DNA of 64,000 nt from contig CM077115.1 in the NCBI GenBank assembly GCA_039619475.1, forward strand, positions 181,690,106-181,754,105. The letters are read 5' to 3'. Under the pieces are notes generated by a model that was not told the DNA's origin, searched no databases, and saw only the letters and a program-made list of their open reading frames with translations. The stretch comes from Icerya purchasi (lineage: Eukaryota; Arthropoda; Insecta; Hemiptera; Monophlebidae). Below are positions 35,500-47,447 of this stretch, one piece after another (position 1 is the stretch's first letter; each line of letters begins with the position of its first letter). The position numbers and the translations under genes are program-made.

Positions 35500-36462
35500 T
35501 AGTCATCATCATATTAGTTGCGTCACCTGTTCAGGAGTTTGCATACATCATATTATGTACGTACTACATGGTCACTAGCTTTTCTTATTGTTTCGCGCAG
35601 GTCAGGTGACATGTTCGAAGTGACCATTTTCAGTCTTTTCCTTTCTCTTATCGGTTTCGCTGTTATTTTCCCCCCTATGACTGCCACGAATAGTCCCTGT
35701 TTTCTCTAATCTCATGAGCAATTTACCTTCTTTTTCTTTATATAACTTTTATGATTATATTTTCCTTTTCTCTAATTCCTTCCATCACCTTTTTATTCGT
35801 AATCTGTCCACGATATTTTCAACATTCTGCGACAGCACCACATTTCGAACGTGTTAATTCTTTTTTCGCTATCTGCACTAATTGTTTCACAGGCGTATTT
35901 AAGTGCTGCCCAGACGTAACAGTGTATCTTCAGATTAAGGCTCATTTTTGCGTTCTTAAATAGCGTACTTAAATTTTAGTGAATGCTTGTTTCGCCATTC
36001 CAATTCTAGCTCTCATTTCTTTTTGATCTCTTCCGTCATTTGCTCTATAAGAACTCCCAAATATCTGAACTGTATCACGCATTCTGTTTCTTCGTCATTA
36101 ATGCGCGCGTTCTTATTCTTTCTACGTGTAAACTTCATTACTTTAGTTTTCTTGGAATTTATCATCATTGCCTATTCTAAATCTGCTATGTTTATTTCGT
36201 CTATCCTTTTTTTGTATTTTCGTCGTCGCTATTAAAACTTTATCGTCCGCATAACTAATCTCGATTATTCTCTGTCCGCTTATTTTAAAATTCAATCCCA
36301 GCATTTTTCATGATTTCCTCTGCATAATATATATTAAACAGCCTTGGAGACAGTGGACAACATTGGCATATTCCTCGTTTTATAGCGCATGTCGTGTCTG
36401 AGAATTCTTTGTTTATTTTAATATTTGCCTGTTGTTCCCAATACATTGCCTGCTTAATATAT
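35500..36462 (-). pseudogene. Non-LTR retrotransposon RT remnant (antisense, RTE-like)
   Basis: Minus-strand reading from 36460 gives YWEQQANIKINKEF, then IKRGICQCCPLSPRLFNIYY (motif B; the usual RQGCP is CQCCP), FKISGQRIIEISYADDKVLI (catalytic YADD intact, about 36242-36253), and RDQKEMRARIGMAKQAFTKI (about 36000-36060) from the thumb region. Frameshifts and stops follow. The 3' end near 35500 has short GAT repeats. The block order and wording match the endonuclease-RT LINEs with KRG-RQGCPLSP and YADD; RTE-like is my best guess. The 5' end stops at the border of the second GGCGGATC transposon. Confidence 0.75.
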
Positions 36463-36473
36463 ATATATATACA

Positions 36474-38186
36474 TAGAGGCGGATCCAAAAGGACATTGAG
36501 GGGGGGGGATTATAAAAATGACATTTGGGGAGGAAATTATTTAATTACGTAAAATCATTTACGGTAGGCCGTAGATTTGAGTAATACACCTTGTTTCATA
36601 AAGAAAATTAAATAGCAACCATTATAGAAATTTAAAAATGTTTTTAAAATACATGATTATTAAAATTTACTTTAAATTTAGTTTTATTTTTAGGTGAAAA
36701 ATAAAACGAAATTATAAAATTCTAGCTAAGGTCGTAGTTTAGAAATAGTAAAATGTCCTTTTTCAATCTCCCTTATTTCACTTTTAATTTCGCCAATCTC
36801 TGCCATCTCCAAATATGTTTACTGTTTCTACGCTCTCTAAGTTTCCTTGGCATGCATCCGTATTTACAGATGTTTCGAAGAGGCCGGATGGTGTCAGTGC
36901 CTCTTTTATCCTCCCAGATTTTGACTTTTTAAAATCTTTTCGCTTGCCTCCCTTCTGCTCCATATTTTACTAGCCGAAAACGTAAGAGTTCCATTATTTT
37001 CATTTCCTCCAATCGCCTTTCCTCTAAATTCTTGATTATATCTGACTCCATGACCGCCCTTTAATTCATTCTCCCCTACCTGATCATTCCTGTGATTTTA
37101 TCATATTCCGCATACGCTCACTTATCCACGTTCTTTCTCTCTTCATTCAATGTATATTGATATTTACTACGGGTTCCTAGTCATTCGGGCATCTTCAGTG
37201 ATGAAGCGGCGGACTTCTTGGCTCGAGTTGCTGCTTCTTCTCACTTTTTTTTAAAAAAAAGTCCCATCGTCTAATCTGGTTCCACTGTGCAAAGGTTTTC
37301 ATCTCAGACTTTGGTATCGGATATATACGTTTCCTCTTTCTCTAACAATTGTTCTTTTTATCTGTCTCTTCAACCTAGTGTCTTTCTGTTAACCTATGGT
37401 TCTCTTTGTTTCCTTCACTTCGTCGTTCTGATGTTATCTCCATTATTCGTCAGCGCTCCTAAGCCATACTTTATTATCTTCCTCCCGTTTTCGTTTTTCG
37501 CTGGTTGCCTATCCATATTGTCCTCTCAAGCGAAGAGCATGTTTGCGATGCTCATCATGGTGTTTATTAAGTGCTGATTTCTTTCTGCTGAGTGTTCTGC
37601 TTTCTACTTCAGTTTGCTGAGATTTGGTCTTCATACTCCATATTGCGCCTCTTATGCCCTATTTTTTCCCTCTCCCCAGATTGTTCCTATTATTTGTTCC
37701 TTTCTCCTAACAATATCTGACCGTATCAGGATATAATTGACTCCTTCCACTTCTAATTGTTTCTGGGTAAAGGTTCTCGGTTGACGAGCCCCCAACCCCA
37801 AGAAAAAAAGGTAGTATTTATTTGACTTTACTTTTTTTTTTTATTTTTGTTGGTAATCCGATCCGAATTCTCTTTGTCCCCATGAGCAAGTTTAAATATA
37901 TATATTTCTCATTGAAATTTTAAATTAAAATTACAAAATAAAAATTAAAAATAAATAAAAATGGCAAAAGATCGACGACAGTTGTGTTTACAATAGAATA
38001 AAAAAGGAATATTAGTAGTTTTGCTAGAAGATAGTATTAAATATTAATTATTAAAATCCATAGGTGTAAAATTCATACAAATCTTTTATAGCATAAATTA
38101 AGTTTCTCTGTTATGACAAATTTTTGCATAGAGACTTTGGTTCGTTGGGGCGGAAATCCCCCCCTCCGTGGATCCGCCACTGATAT
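36474..38186. mobile_element. TIR DNA transposon (GGCGGATC ends), copy 2, carrying a PY LINE
   Basis: The left end reads TAGAGGCGGATCC and runs into a G tract; the reverse complement of the right end (to about 38183) reads CAGTGGCGGATCCACGG. Its own flanks (about 36480-36750 and 37870-38185) match copy 1 (2195-2412 and 1860-2110) in reverse orientation. It sits in TA-rich sequence, so the target duplication (probably ATATAC/TATACA) cannot be fixed to the base. No transposase is encoded. The middle (about 36770-37810) is a PY LINE. Confidence 0.8.
36770..37810 (+). pseudogene. PY-family LINE, RNase H and zinc end, copy G
   Basis: VFTDVSKRPDGVSASFILPD (about 36860-36925) is an RNase H first block with the usual DGS changed to DVS. 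RVPSHSGIFSDEAADFLARV (about 37168-37230) is the last RNase H block. The zinc region near 37510-37600 is shifted (CPLKRRACLRC in one frame). The 3' end GGGTAAAGGTTCTCGGTTGAC (about 37755-37775) matches copies B and C and is followed by a short A-run. Frames are broken throughout. It lies wholly inside DNA transposon copy 2, so it inserted after that element. Confidence 0.8.
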
Positions 38187-38189
38187 ACA

Positions 38190-39388
38190 TATATAAAATT
38201 TCATATATTAGCTGTGTCTCGATAAGTATTGAAAGTTATTTTGTATGTTTCGGCGTAATAATATGTTCGGCCACTGATGATTTATTTATGCAACCATGTT
38301 TTAAGATAAAATGCGACATGTTTGACCAATATAATTTTAGGACAAGATGTACAAGTTTTTTTATATATATATATATATATATCAGACATTGTATAGATAT
38401 TATTTGTTATGAATTTGAGAGAATTTGTTAATTTTGTATACAATGTCTCAATAAGAGGAGTCTAAACCACAGTTCGCCAGAACCACGTTTCGACGCAGTC
38501 ACGTTTTGCCAGTGGCAACGTTAAAGCCCAGTCGGCGTTATAATAAACAGGTGTTTGTTTTTAAACTAGAAGGAAAATTGTCGCTAATGCGTTCAATTTA
38601 CTATTATTCATTCATCGGATTAGTGTCAAATGAACTCGCGGAATATTAAAACAAATTACATGATAAAATCATTATTACGTATTAAATACGTTTTAGTTTT
38701 TTCTGGAAAAATTTTTTCCGCTTTAAAATATTTCCGCTCCGACTTTTAGTAATGATTTTCTCTAAATTCTATTCATCCGATTACTAAAATCGAATGAACG
38801 AATAAAAGTAAAAAGTTGTTTAACAACGAAATTGGAAACAAACTCCGATTTATTATAAAGTCGGCTACGCGCTATGACTTTTAGTGTAATGTTGTCGGCG
38901 ACGAAACGTGTTACTTCCGTTTCTAAGAAATGTTACAGTTAACATTAAATAATTTAGTAATATTACAAACATACGGTGTAAAAGCGAAAACACAGCATTA
39001 AAAACATAAAATAACTTTTCATATTAATCAAGATGTAGCTATATTAAAGTATATTAATAATCCTGATTTAGTAAATCATGTTGAAATAAACTACATTTCT
39101 TAGTATAAAGATTATTAATAATAATACACACAAACAAACGACTCATTATTTCAGATCAAATCGTAATATTTTATTAATTATTTATGAGTTTCGATGTTTT
39201 GCTTTTTATCTTTTTACTACCGTGTTATCTACTTTACTTCATTCTTAAATATCGATTTTTGTTTTTTTTTAGGCTCTTTCATTTTGAATTTTTATTATTT
39301 TATACTGTGAAGGTTAATTCTTTTTTTTTTGTTAATATACAGTATATTTCTGTTGATATTTAATGTTTTTATTGTATATGTTACATTA
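38190..39388. other. Unassigned AT-rich sequence
   Basis: Includes a (TA)n tract (about 38361-38382). No gene or family recognised. Confidence 0.5.
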
Positions 39389-39575
39389 CTACTTGAGGGT
39401 AAAATTGCCGGGAAGAGATCGAGAGGAAAACGTAAAATTTCATGGATGGACAATCTTAGCAACTGGTTCAACTGTTCCTCAATAGAACTTTTCCGATCAG
39501 CTGTGGATAGAAAGAAATTCTAATTGTGGATCGCCAACCCTCAAAATGGAGACGGTGGATGAAGAAGAAGATATA
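39389..39575 (+). pseudogene. Non-LTR retrotransposon C-terminal tail
   Basis: LLEGKIAGKRSRGKRKISWM and then DNLSNWFNCSSIELFRSAVD, ending KKF and a stop at 39521-39523, followed by IANPQNGDGG and a short GAAGAAGAAG tail. This is the same C-terminal type as at 25843-26055. RT missing; a strongly 5' truncated insertion. Confidence 0.75.
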
Positions 39576-42500
39576 TACGCATACATCTAATGATAATGGT
39601 TTGATGTGTTGATTAATTGAAATTAGTCTAATCTTTGCTAGCAATGCTTGTTTATGTGTATATATAATTTGATGTATATTGCACCAATGTTTGCAGCATC
39701 TGCTACGTTTATGTGATTTAAAAGATGCATTAATTACAAAAATGGGCGATGTAAATTAATTTACATCTCTCTGTGATATGCGTAAAGTATTATTTAGTCA
39801 ATTGCTTAAACGATCGATGAACGTTATAGAGGAAATTTCACTTGCCGAAGCGGCTAGTGCAACATTCAGTCAAATGACGGCTAAAGATTTCAATTTTCAA
39901 TCAGTTTTATTCGGCGGACGTGATGCGACTTCAATGTAGCGAGCAATTAAACGTTGCAGTTTTGCGAATATTAGCCGGCTAGCCCGGGAGAGTAGGCTGC
40001 TAAGGGATAGAAGCAAAGTAGTCCGGTGGACTCTGGTTCGGGCCGGTGAGAAAGAGCTTCTAGGCGAAGGCCGGTCCGGATGAAAAATGGTGCCGGAGAA
40101 GAGCGCCTTTTCCGGTGTTTAAACTGAAACACGGCGATAATAATAGACAAATTCGAGGCATCAGCCGAGCGGAATGCGCGCAATATTTCGTTCGTCCTGT
40201 GACGGTAATCGTTCATAAGAGCGGACGCACGGCTCTCGCTCAGCAGGCGCATTATGTACGGCTGTGGAGCGGATTTTCTTGGCGCAATTGAACCGCAAAC
40301 CGAGTTTAGCAGGCTGCGTCCGAGATTAGAAGGTTCATTTTTTACGCGGGAAGCTGGAGCGCGTGCAGCTCGTATCAAATAACGGTATCTTATTGGTACA
40401 TCTGTGTGTAAAGGTTCGGTTTCGCATGATACGTGTAAGGGTTGCACGGTGTAAGATGGCGCTGCCTGATCGGCGGCGAATAAATTATCAGGATATAATC
40501 GAGCCGGAGAAATCGCGTTATCTGCTTAGATTTCTCGCTATCTATCCTCTTCATCATAACCGATATGTATCTGAAATCTTACCGAGTCACGTTCTGTCAC
40601 AGTTTTTATAGGAAAAGCGAGAGATAAATACGCGTCTCCCGTGTACCCTGCCGTTAACGTGGCGGCTACCAACATCATCCGAGTCGTAAGTCTTCTCGTC
40701 GTCTGTGAGCGGAGGAAGCGACCAGATAAAATTGATAACGAGACGGATACATGATCGATTAATGTAGATGACATAAGAAAGCGATAACCGGCTAACGAAT
40801 GAAGATAGCACCGGGTTGCAAGGCTCGCAGATCAGAATGGCTCCTCCGACAACTGCAAATACCTACCGCAAGTCGAACAGAATGTAAGTGCAGCAAAAAT
40901 GCGCAGAAAACTCCCCTTCTATACGCGCCTACACGGCTTCTATATTATTTCCATCAATCCATATCCCTCCTCCCCCCGTCGGCTCTGTTTCCCGTGTTGG
41001 TTTTTATTGCGGCAATCATCATTCCACTCTGTGCTGCCAGTCATTTACATCGGTTTCAGATGAAATCGCAACCAACTGTCTGGAAATGCGATTAAAATTT
41101 CCTCGACTTTACCGTGGAAAACATACAGTTCCGCGACCAACTTATTTAACGGAAATTCGGAATAGCCGCTTCATCCTGACTCTAGCTTAACGTTTTCTTC
41201 CGCCCTCGAATATATAACGTATAAATGGAAAATTGCGTTAGATCGGTCCGCAAAACGAACCTACTATCGCAACATTCTTTTCAAGTGCTTATACATTTTT
41301 AACGAGACCGCTTAGGCCTGAAAGAAAGACCCGAACCTGCGCTAGTCTTCTACAATTCGTACAGCGAATATTAATGGGAACCGTATGGCCCTTCTTAATA
41401 TGTAATTCTGTGCTGTACTAATTAATTTCACATTTATGTATCAATATGTCGCTAAATGAGAAACGTTACAGATTTCGTTTCACGTAAATACGATGTCGTT
41501 AGCGTGTAACGAGATCGCGGCAGATTTCTAGCGGTTTCAGGATTTTCATCATATTGTCCCCGGCGCTCGGAGATAGTCTCGTTAATAATATCGGCAATCT
41601 TTTAATTCTGAAATAAAATCTGCGAGTTTCACGTTTGTGAGACATTTGTTAAGCCGGCGACTTACGGCAGAGAGAATAAATAAATGCCCGTAGAGAAATT
41701 CATAATGTTCATTCTGCGACGAATGGCCGATTAAAATCGATGTTTCTAAAAGAGAATTATAGATTATCATCTAGGTGCGCTCAGGGAAATGTAACACACT
41801 CATTAATGTACACATATTAACGGCTACGCCATTTTCCCCTCTGATACAATAACAGATAAGCATCATACTTCAATTGATTTCTAAGTGTACGACGCTGAAA
41901 TTTCATTAACAGCTTTCATAAACTTCCACAATTACAGGATTTTCTGATTATCCCAAAGGGGGAAGGACATAGTCGTTAATTAGTATATGAAGTATGCAAA
42001 GAAAAGGAACTTGAACAGGTGAACTATGTAGTTACGCTCGCTGAGATGATCTACGACGATACCGTTCGTCTGATAGTCCATGACGTCACGGTAGATAGTC
42101 GAATCGTTATCCTGTAGTATTGTAACTAGCTGTTTCATTACGTCTTCCCCGTATAGGTCACATCAAGATTCGAAGCCACGAAATTTGCACTATATCTGAG
42201 TACATTAGAAACGAAACGATCGACAAACAACGAAGAAAACGGCCTCCAGTATTGTTCGTAAAATTTATATTAGAAAACTAGGGAGAGCGGATTTTTCGTT
42301 TTAAACGGTGAAGTTAGTCGCTTGCATATTCGAATCCGACGCTTATACATCTGTTGATGCAGGAAATATCTACACTAAAACTGACGTTACTTTGCTTATA
42401 TCTACCTCTCTCTCTCTTTTCGGGTACGTTAACCGGAGAACCTTTGCCCAGAAGAAATACGGAGAGAAGAGTCATCAACTAAATAAGTATTCGGCAAGAG

Positions 42501-42584
42501 ATTTGTCTCAATTAAAAAAAAACTAAGATGAAGAATGAAAATGAAGACTAACATAAGATATAGGAAGTCTAAATATTAACCTTT
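39576..42584. other. Unassigned sequence containing a CpG-rich island (about 39950-41250)
   Basis: The island has many CG dinucleotides and motifs such as AAGATGGCGCTG (about 40453-40464). A 158-codon minus frame (39971-40447) and several others overlap on both strands, which is expected of GC-rich DNA; none shows a known domain. 41250-42580 returns to AT-rich sequence without signal. Confidence 0.4.
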
Positions 42585-43190
42585 CAGAGTGAAAATATTC
42601 CGTTGAGATAGACATTCGAAAACGACGTGGTTGAAGTCACAGAAAGCTTCATCGTCGAAATGAAGAGGACAACACGAAGAATACATGTAAAGGGTTTGAA
42701 GGTAATAGCGTAAGCGAATAATAGAAACGATAGCAGAACAGCGGACGACCAAAGGAAAATCATGAAACCGCGCCGCGAATAGTATTAGATTGGACAGACA
42801 AGGGTAAGAAGATCGTTTATTAAAAAAGAGGCGAAAAATAAATGTAGGACTAGATTCTAGAATGGAATTTTTTCTAAAGAAAAAGGAGACCTAGAATTTT
42901 CAAGAAATAGACAAGTTCAACACCGGCCACAGAATCCGCCATTATTTCATTGCCCAATATGACTGCAATGATTAATCGGAATTGAATTCGGAAAAAAACT
43001 GCGAATGAGCGAGCGAGTACGAAGCAAAGTTACAGAGAGTGATTAGGAAGAGAAGCGGACACGGCTTGAAGAGCACTTCTGGAGTCAGAAAGAATCAAGT
43101 AATCAAAGGAAGACCGATAGCAGAAAATATAAGTGATAGAACGTAGGATTGAGCTTGGCTATAAACATTCAGCAAAAGGAAGGAAGCCGG
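42585..43190 (-). pseudogene. PY-family LINE, RNase H and zinc end, copy J (antisense)
   Basis: Minus-strand reading gives SDSRSALQAVSASLPNHS (about 43040-43100), the third RNase H block with its catalytic Asp, a degraded last block (GNEIMADSVAG, about 42930-42965), then CPLHFDDEAFCDFNHVVFEC (about 42612-42673), the family zinc motif. Several stops between. RT absent. Confidence 0.65.
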
Positions 43191-43514
43191 GATGATTGGT
43201 AGAACTTAATGTTCGCGATTTGTTAAAAGTGGCCGCTAACCGATGCATATTCCATTTTATTGAGACATAATGGTCGAAACTTTTTTTTTGTAGCATCGTG
43301 AATTATTTCTTCTGACGTTTATTATTTCGCATGTTTTCCTTCTGGCAGCAGCAGGTAGGCAACATCGAGATGTTTTCAAAACTCGGGAAAATAGTAATTT
43401 CGCCAATATAAAAGATTTCAGTTCAACCATTAGCGATGAAATTTAAAGCAATATTTGTACTGACATTTATTATTCATAAGTTAACGCTAGAACTTATCCA
43501 ATATGTCGTATTTG

Positions 43515-44765
43515 AACAGAAATTGTGTTTAAGGAGAAATGTAAAATTACTGCAAGAGGATATAGATAATTTTAGTAAATGGGCACATGATAGGAGGTTA
43601 TGTGTAAATATAAATAAATCTAAATTGTTACATATTCGAAACAGTACTAAACATAAGAGTCGTGATAATCACTCTTCATAATAACGAATGCTTACACGAA
43701 CTTCATGAAATGAATAATTCACCTTCATGTTTATGTCCACTTCTTGAAAACGTAAAAAATGTTAAATATTTAGGAATATATATCGATAGATCCTTGAACT
43801 GGGAAAAGCACGTTCAAGTCTTCAATTCGAAAATAAGACAGACAATTCCAACTTTATACAAACTAAAGCAAGTACTTTCATATAAAACACTACGTATATA
43901 CTGCAATGCAATAATTGTGTCTAGAATTCTATATGGAATCCAAATATGCTAAGAAAACGGAAATCAATAAAATAGGTAAAAATCAAAAAAGGTGGCTTAA
44001 GATTATACTACCCTACTGGCGGCGAAATGACTCGAGAGATCAATTATGTATAGAAGGAAAATAATGAAATCTCATCAAAGATGTACTACTACTATTACAG
44101 GTTACTCGAATATAATATCAATAATAATATAATATTACCAACTAGGCCAAAAACTCGAATAACAAGAAATCAAAATAATATATATTACATTTATCCTAGA
44201 GGGGCAAATCTACGAATTGATAACATAGACGATTCGGTTTTAATTAAATTAATGAGAATTATCCCCAATCATATTTTAAACGAAAATAGCATATTGATGT
44301 ATGGAATAAGAAGGTGGTGAAATGGCTGAAGGAATGGTGCAAAGAATAAAAAACAAACTGCGTCCGAATTTCTCACTCCTAGATAGTTGCAATCATGCAG
44401 CTACTGATATAACATGTATTCTATGTTGTTGTTTTTGTGTCGCTCCTCTTTTAACTTACTGTTCGTGATTCATAAAGAAGATATTGTTTACGCTATCATG
44501 ATATACATGTATATATGACTTTTAGAGTGAATGTAGGTATGTGTATGGTTTTTCTTTTTTCTTTACACCTATATATAAGTTATATATATTTACTAAGACA
44601 TGTATTAATTAAGGTTTATATAATTTCGATGTGTATAATAAGTATGTATAAATCTGTAACGTGTTCAACCTGAATAAACGATAATAAGAGTGTCGGGCAC
44701 TTACACAACGGGCATACTTGCCTAGTGAGACCCACAAACTTATTTTAAAATTAAAAAAAAAAAAA
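43515..44765 (+). pseudogene. Non-LTR retrotransposon, RT end to poly(A) (sense copy of the family at 32579)
   Basis: LLQEDIDNFSKWAHDRRLCV (about 43541-43600) is directly comparable with the block at 33650-33740. NVKYLGIYIDRSLNWEKHVQ (about 43758-43817) and then YKLKQVLSYKTLRIYCNAII (about 43857-43916) are the RT thumb. A late open stretch (44081-44320) and a 3' end GTGTCGGGCACTTACACAAC with poly(A) at about 44751-44766 complete it. The catalytic box lies 5' of the truncation point and is missing. Several stops. Confidence 0.8.
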
Positions 44766-44766
44766 A

Positions 44767-46958
44767 GATTACTGAAATATATGAAGTATACGCGACAGCA
44801 ATGTTTTCATATTTATAGAGTCGTTTGTGCACATTATTTGGTTATTTATTTTCGTGTAATTTTCAAGTTATTTCTTTCACTTCTAAATACCCTTAAATTG
44901 GCTTTACTCGTAGCAATCTTTGTTTGCTATTAATCTTTAAAACAGTTCTTCCACTAACGTCGATAAAATTAACCAACGTTTGTTTTTTACCAACTTCAAA
45001 AAAGAAAAAGGTTATGCGTTCATCGGGTAAGATTTTTTTCTTATTTAAGGTTTGTTCGTTCATAACTAATATCTATTTAGACCGGTGTTATGATTCTTCG
45101 TCAAATTCGAAAATATTCCAGTCAGCGGTGGTGCCATGTACTAAGTATACCACTACCCCAATAAGTATTTATTTATTTATTTTTTCTTGTCTTTCCCTGG
45201 GCTTGTCAGCAACCAATAAGTATCGGTAAACAAAACTCTCATTAGTCATTCAAATGGACGTTGAAAAAATGAGGTCGTCCCTTTAGATAATAATATAACA
45301 GACACGTTTGGCACTTGAAAAATTATCAGTATTAAGCATAGAAACGTAATTTGAAAAAATTAAAGTACTATTAGGATTAATATTACCGCGGAGGACAAAT
45401 TTAGATTCAAATAACGAAAACGATTTTGTTGTTGTTTTTTTTACGTTCGTTCACGTATAATTTGTTCGCATGCGAATCGATTTAATGATTTTTTTGTTAA
45501 ATTCAAAAGTGTACTAGTCGGTGTTACTATGTGAGTATGCAGACACAAACATCGCTAAGCACAAATACCCAGTAGTCATTAAAAAAGCGGGGGGGAAAAG
45601 TAGCCCTTTTGGACAATTTTGTTTATTTATTAATATAACGGACACGATTGGCTTAAAATATGAATAATATTAACCGCAGAAACGTAATTTTAAAAAATTT
45701 AACTGTTATCAATGTTAATTAACACGGGTAAATATTCGAATAAAGAAGACGAATTTTAAATTGAAATCGCACATTTACAAGCACATTTTAAAAAAGTTGA
45801 TTTGCAGCAAAACCAAAAATGTAAATATTACGTTAGAAATTGTGAAATTAAATGTTAAAAAAAAAAAGTAAAGAATACCGATACTTGAAGATTTACTATT
45901 AAGAATAATGCGCCAAAATGTAAAAAATAATTATTCCATAAGATAATAAAACTTAAAGAGGGGATATTATGGTAATTATACATATAATAAAAACAAACTT
46001 TAATTATACACTTTTAACAAACAGGTATTTAACCTACATTTAATTATGGTAATTCTTTTATAACACTGACAGTTTAACAAGAATCGGCACGGCAGTCACA
46101 AATTGCAAGGCTAAATTAAAAACCGCGTTAAAAATTCAAAGAAAACGAGCAACTGTATTATATTATACTCACAGAACTGTTTCTAAATAATGTAATTTGT
46201 GATTTCCGTGCCGATTCTAATTAAAGTACGAATGTTGCATAAGAATTATCGTAATATCTTCTTTAAGTTTTATATATTTCACTGCATAAGATTTATCCTT
46301 CTATCGAATAATTATTTTTTACTTTTTAGCGGGCTTTTATGAAATTTTTACCGAATAAATCTTGAAGTCGGAATTTTTTTTTTTTTCTATGTTTTATAAG
46401 AAGTTGGCTATTTTATTAATTAATTATATTGTTGATAACTAAAAGGCGAAAGAAGAAATTACAAAAAATTCTTTACACGTATGTTCGCTTAAATACAGCA
46501 CGTAATAACTGGTAGGACAATTTATGATTAAAAGTATAGCTTACAAATAAATATAGTCAGCGAAATATTACAATTTGAAGCGATAGTTTTCGACTTTAAG
46601 GAATAATTTTTTCTTTATTTTTCATGATTAAACGAAATTTTCAGGTAAAATAAAATTACACCATTCAAAATGCATGACGCACATAACGGAGAATTTAAAG
46701 ATGGTATTTTAGTGCGCGACTGGAAAATTTAGCTTAAAAATAATTTTTTCAACCGTTGCAAACTGTGATCATCTTAACAGGTAAAAAACTATTTAAGACC
46801 TAATGTCGCTGCTCCGTTGCAACAGTAGTGCGACATTCTTTTTCGCATTATCAACACCATCTTTTCTTCTTCATACACGACGCAAAATAAATTCACGCTA
46901 TACTGACGTATTTCTTATTTCTATTTCTATATAATTATAATCGTTTTATCACGTATAT
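44767..46958. other. Unassigned AT-rich sequence with a diverged tandem duplication and a hairpin
   Basis: About 45070-45440 and 45490-45760 are diverged direct copies (both contain CAGAAACGTAATTT or AGAAACGTAATTT preceded by GGACACG/AGACACG TTGGC-like sequence). An inverted repeat lies at 46080-46218. No gene recognised. Confidence 0.5.
46080..46218. repeat. MITE-like hairpin, AGAATCGGCACGG ends
   Basis: Arms 46080-46104 and 46194-46218 are inverted repeats of about 25 bp with a few mismatches, around 89 bases of AT-rich sequence. No coding content. The small size and inverted ends resemble a MITE; a target duplication was not evident. Confidence 0.6.
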
Positions 46959-46960
46959 AT

Positions 46961-46999
<39 letters not shown>

Positions 47000-47001
47000 T
47001 T
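46959..47001. repeat. (TTTA)n, 3' tail of the antisense I-like LINE
   Basis: About ten TTTA units, equal to (TAAA)n on the element's sense strand. This forms the 3' end of the retrotransposon at 47002-49540. Confidence 0.9.
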
Positions 47002-47136
47002 ATATTTACAAGTCGCTTTTGGACTACAAGGTCATTAGCGACTACGGTTTTACAGATAATTATAAAATTTTATATTGAATATTTGAAAATGCGCGAAACA
47101 AAAAATAATCAAAAAATTAGCTGAAGGCTAGGGAAG

Positions 47137-47421
47137 TTAGATCAGTTGGAATACAGAGATGTCTTTGAGGAAGGCTACGATTTTTTTACACTTCTCGGCG
47201 TCCGAAAACATCTCTGGAAGGCCGTTGGTAATACCCGCTTGTTGTCTGGCCTGCTGGTAGTGATTACACTCGATCAAAAGATGCCTCACCGATATAGGCA
47301 TGTTGCAGCGTTGACACAGGTTGGGCGGTTTTTTAGATATGAGGAACGAATGGGTCACGTTTGTGTGTCCAATGCGGATACGAGTTAGGACACACTGCTC
47401 GTGTCTACTGAGAGTTGGCAT
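47137..47421 (-). pseudogene. I-like LINE C-terminal zinc region
   Basis: 94 residues: LTRIRIGHTNVTHSFLISKK, then CQRCNMPISVRHLLIECNHY, a C-x2-C…H-x4-C zinc motif. The wording (RIRIGHT, LLIEC) is standard for I-like elements of arthropods. It stops at 47137 with FLKDISVFQLI, the normal end of this protein. It lies one frame away from the RNase H segment. Confidence 0.9.
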
Positions 47422-47447
47422 GTTTTCGTAGGCATCTTTTTTCTAAA

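Noticed and set aside
39971..40447. 158-codon minus-strand open frame
   Set aside because: Lies in a CpG-rich island where stops are rare; overlapping frames are open on both strands and no domain was recognised.
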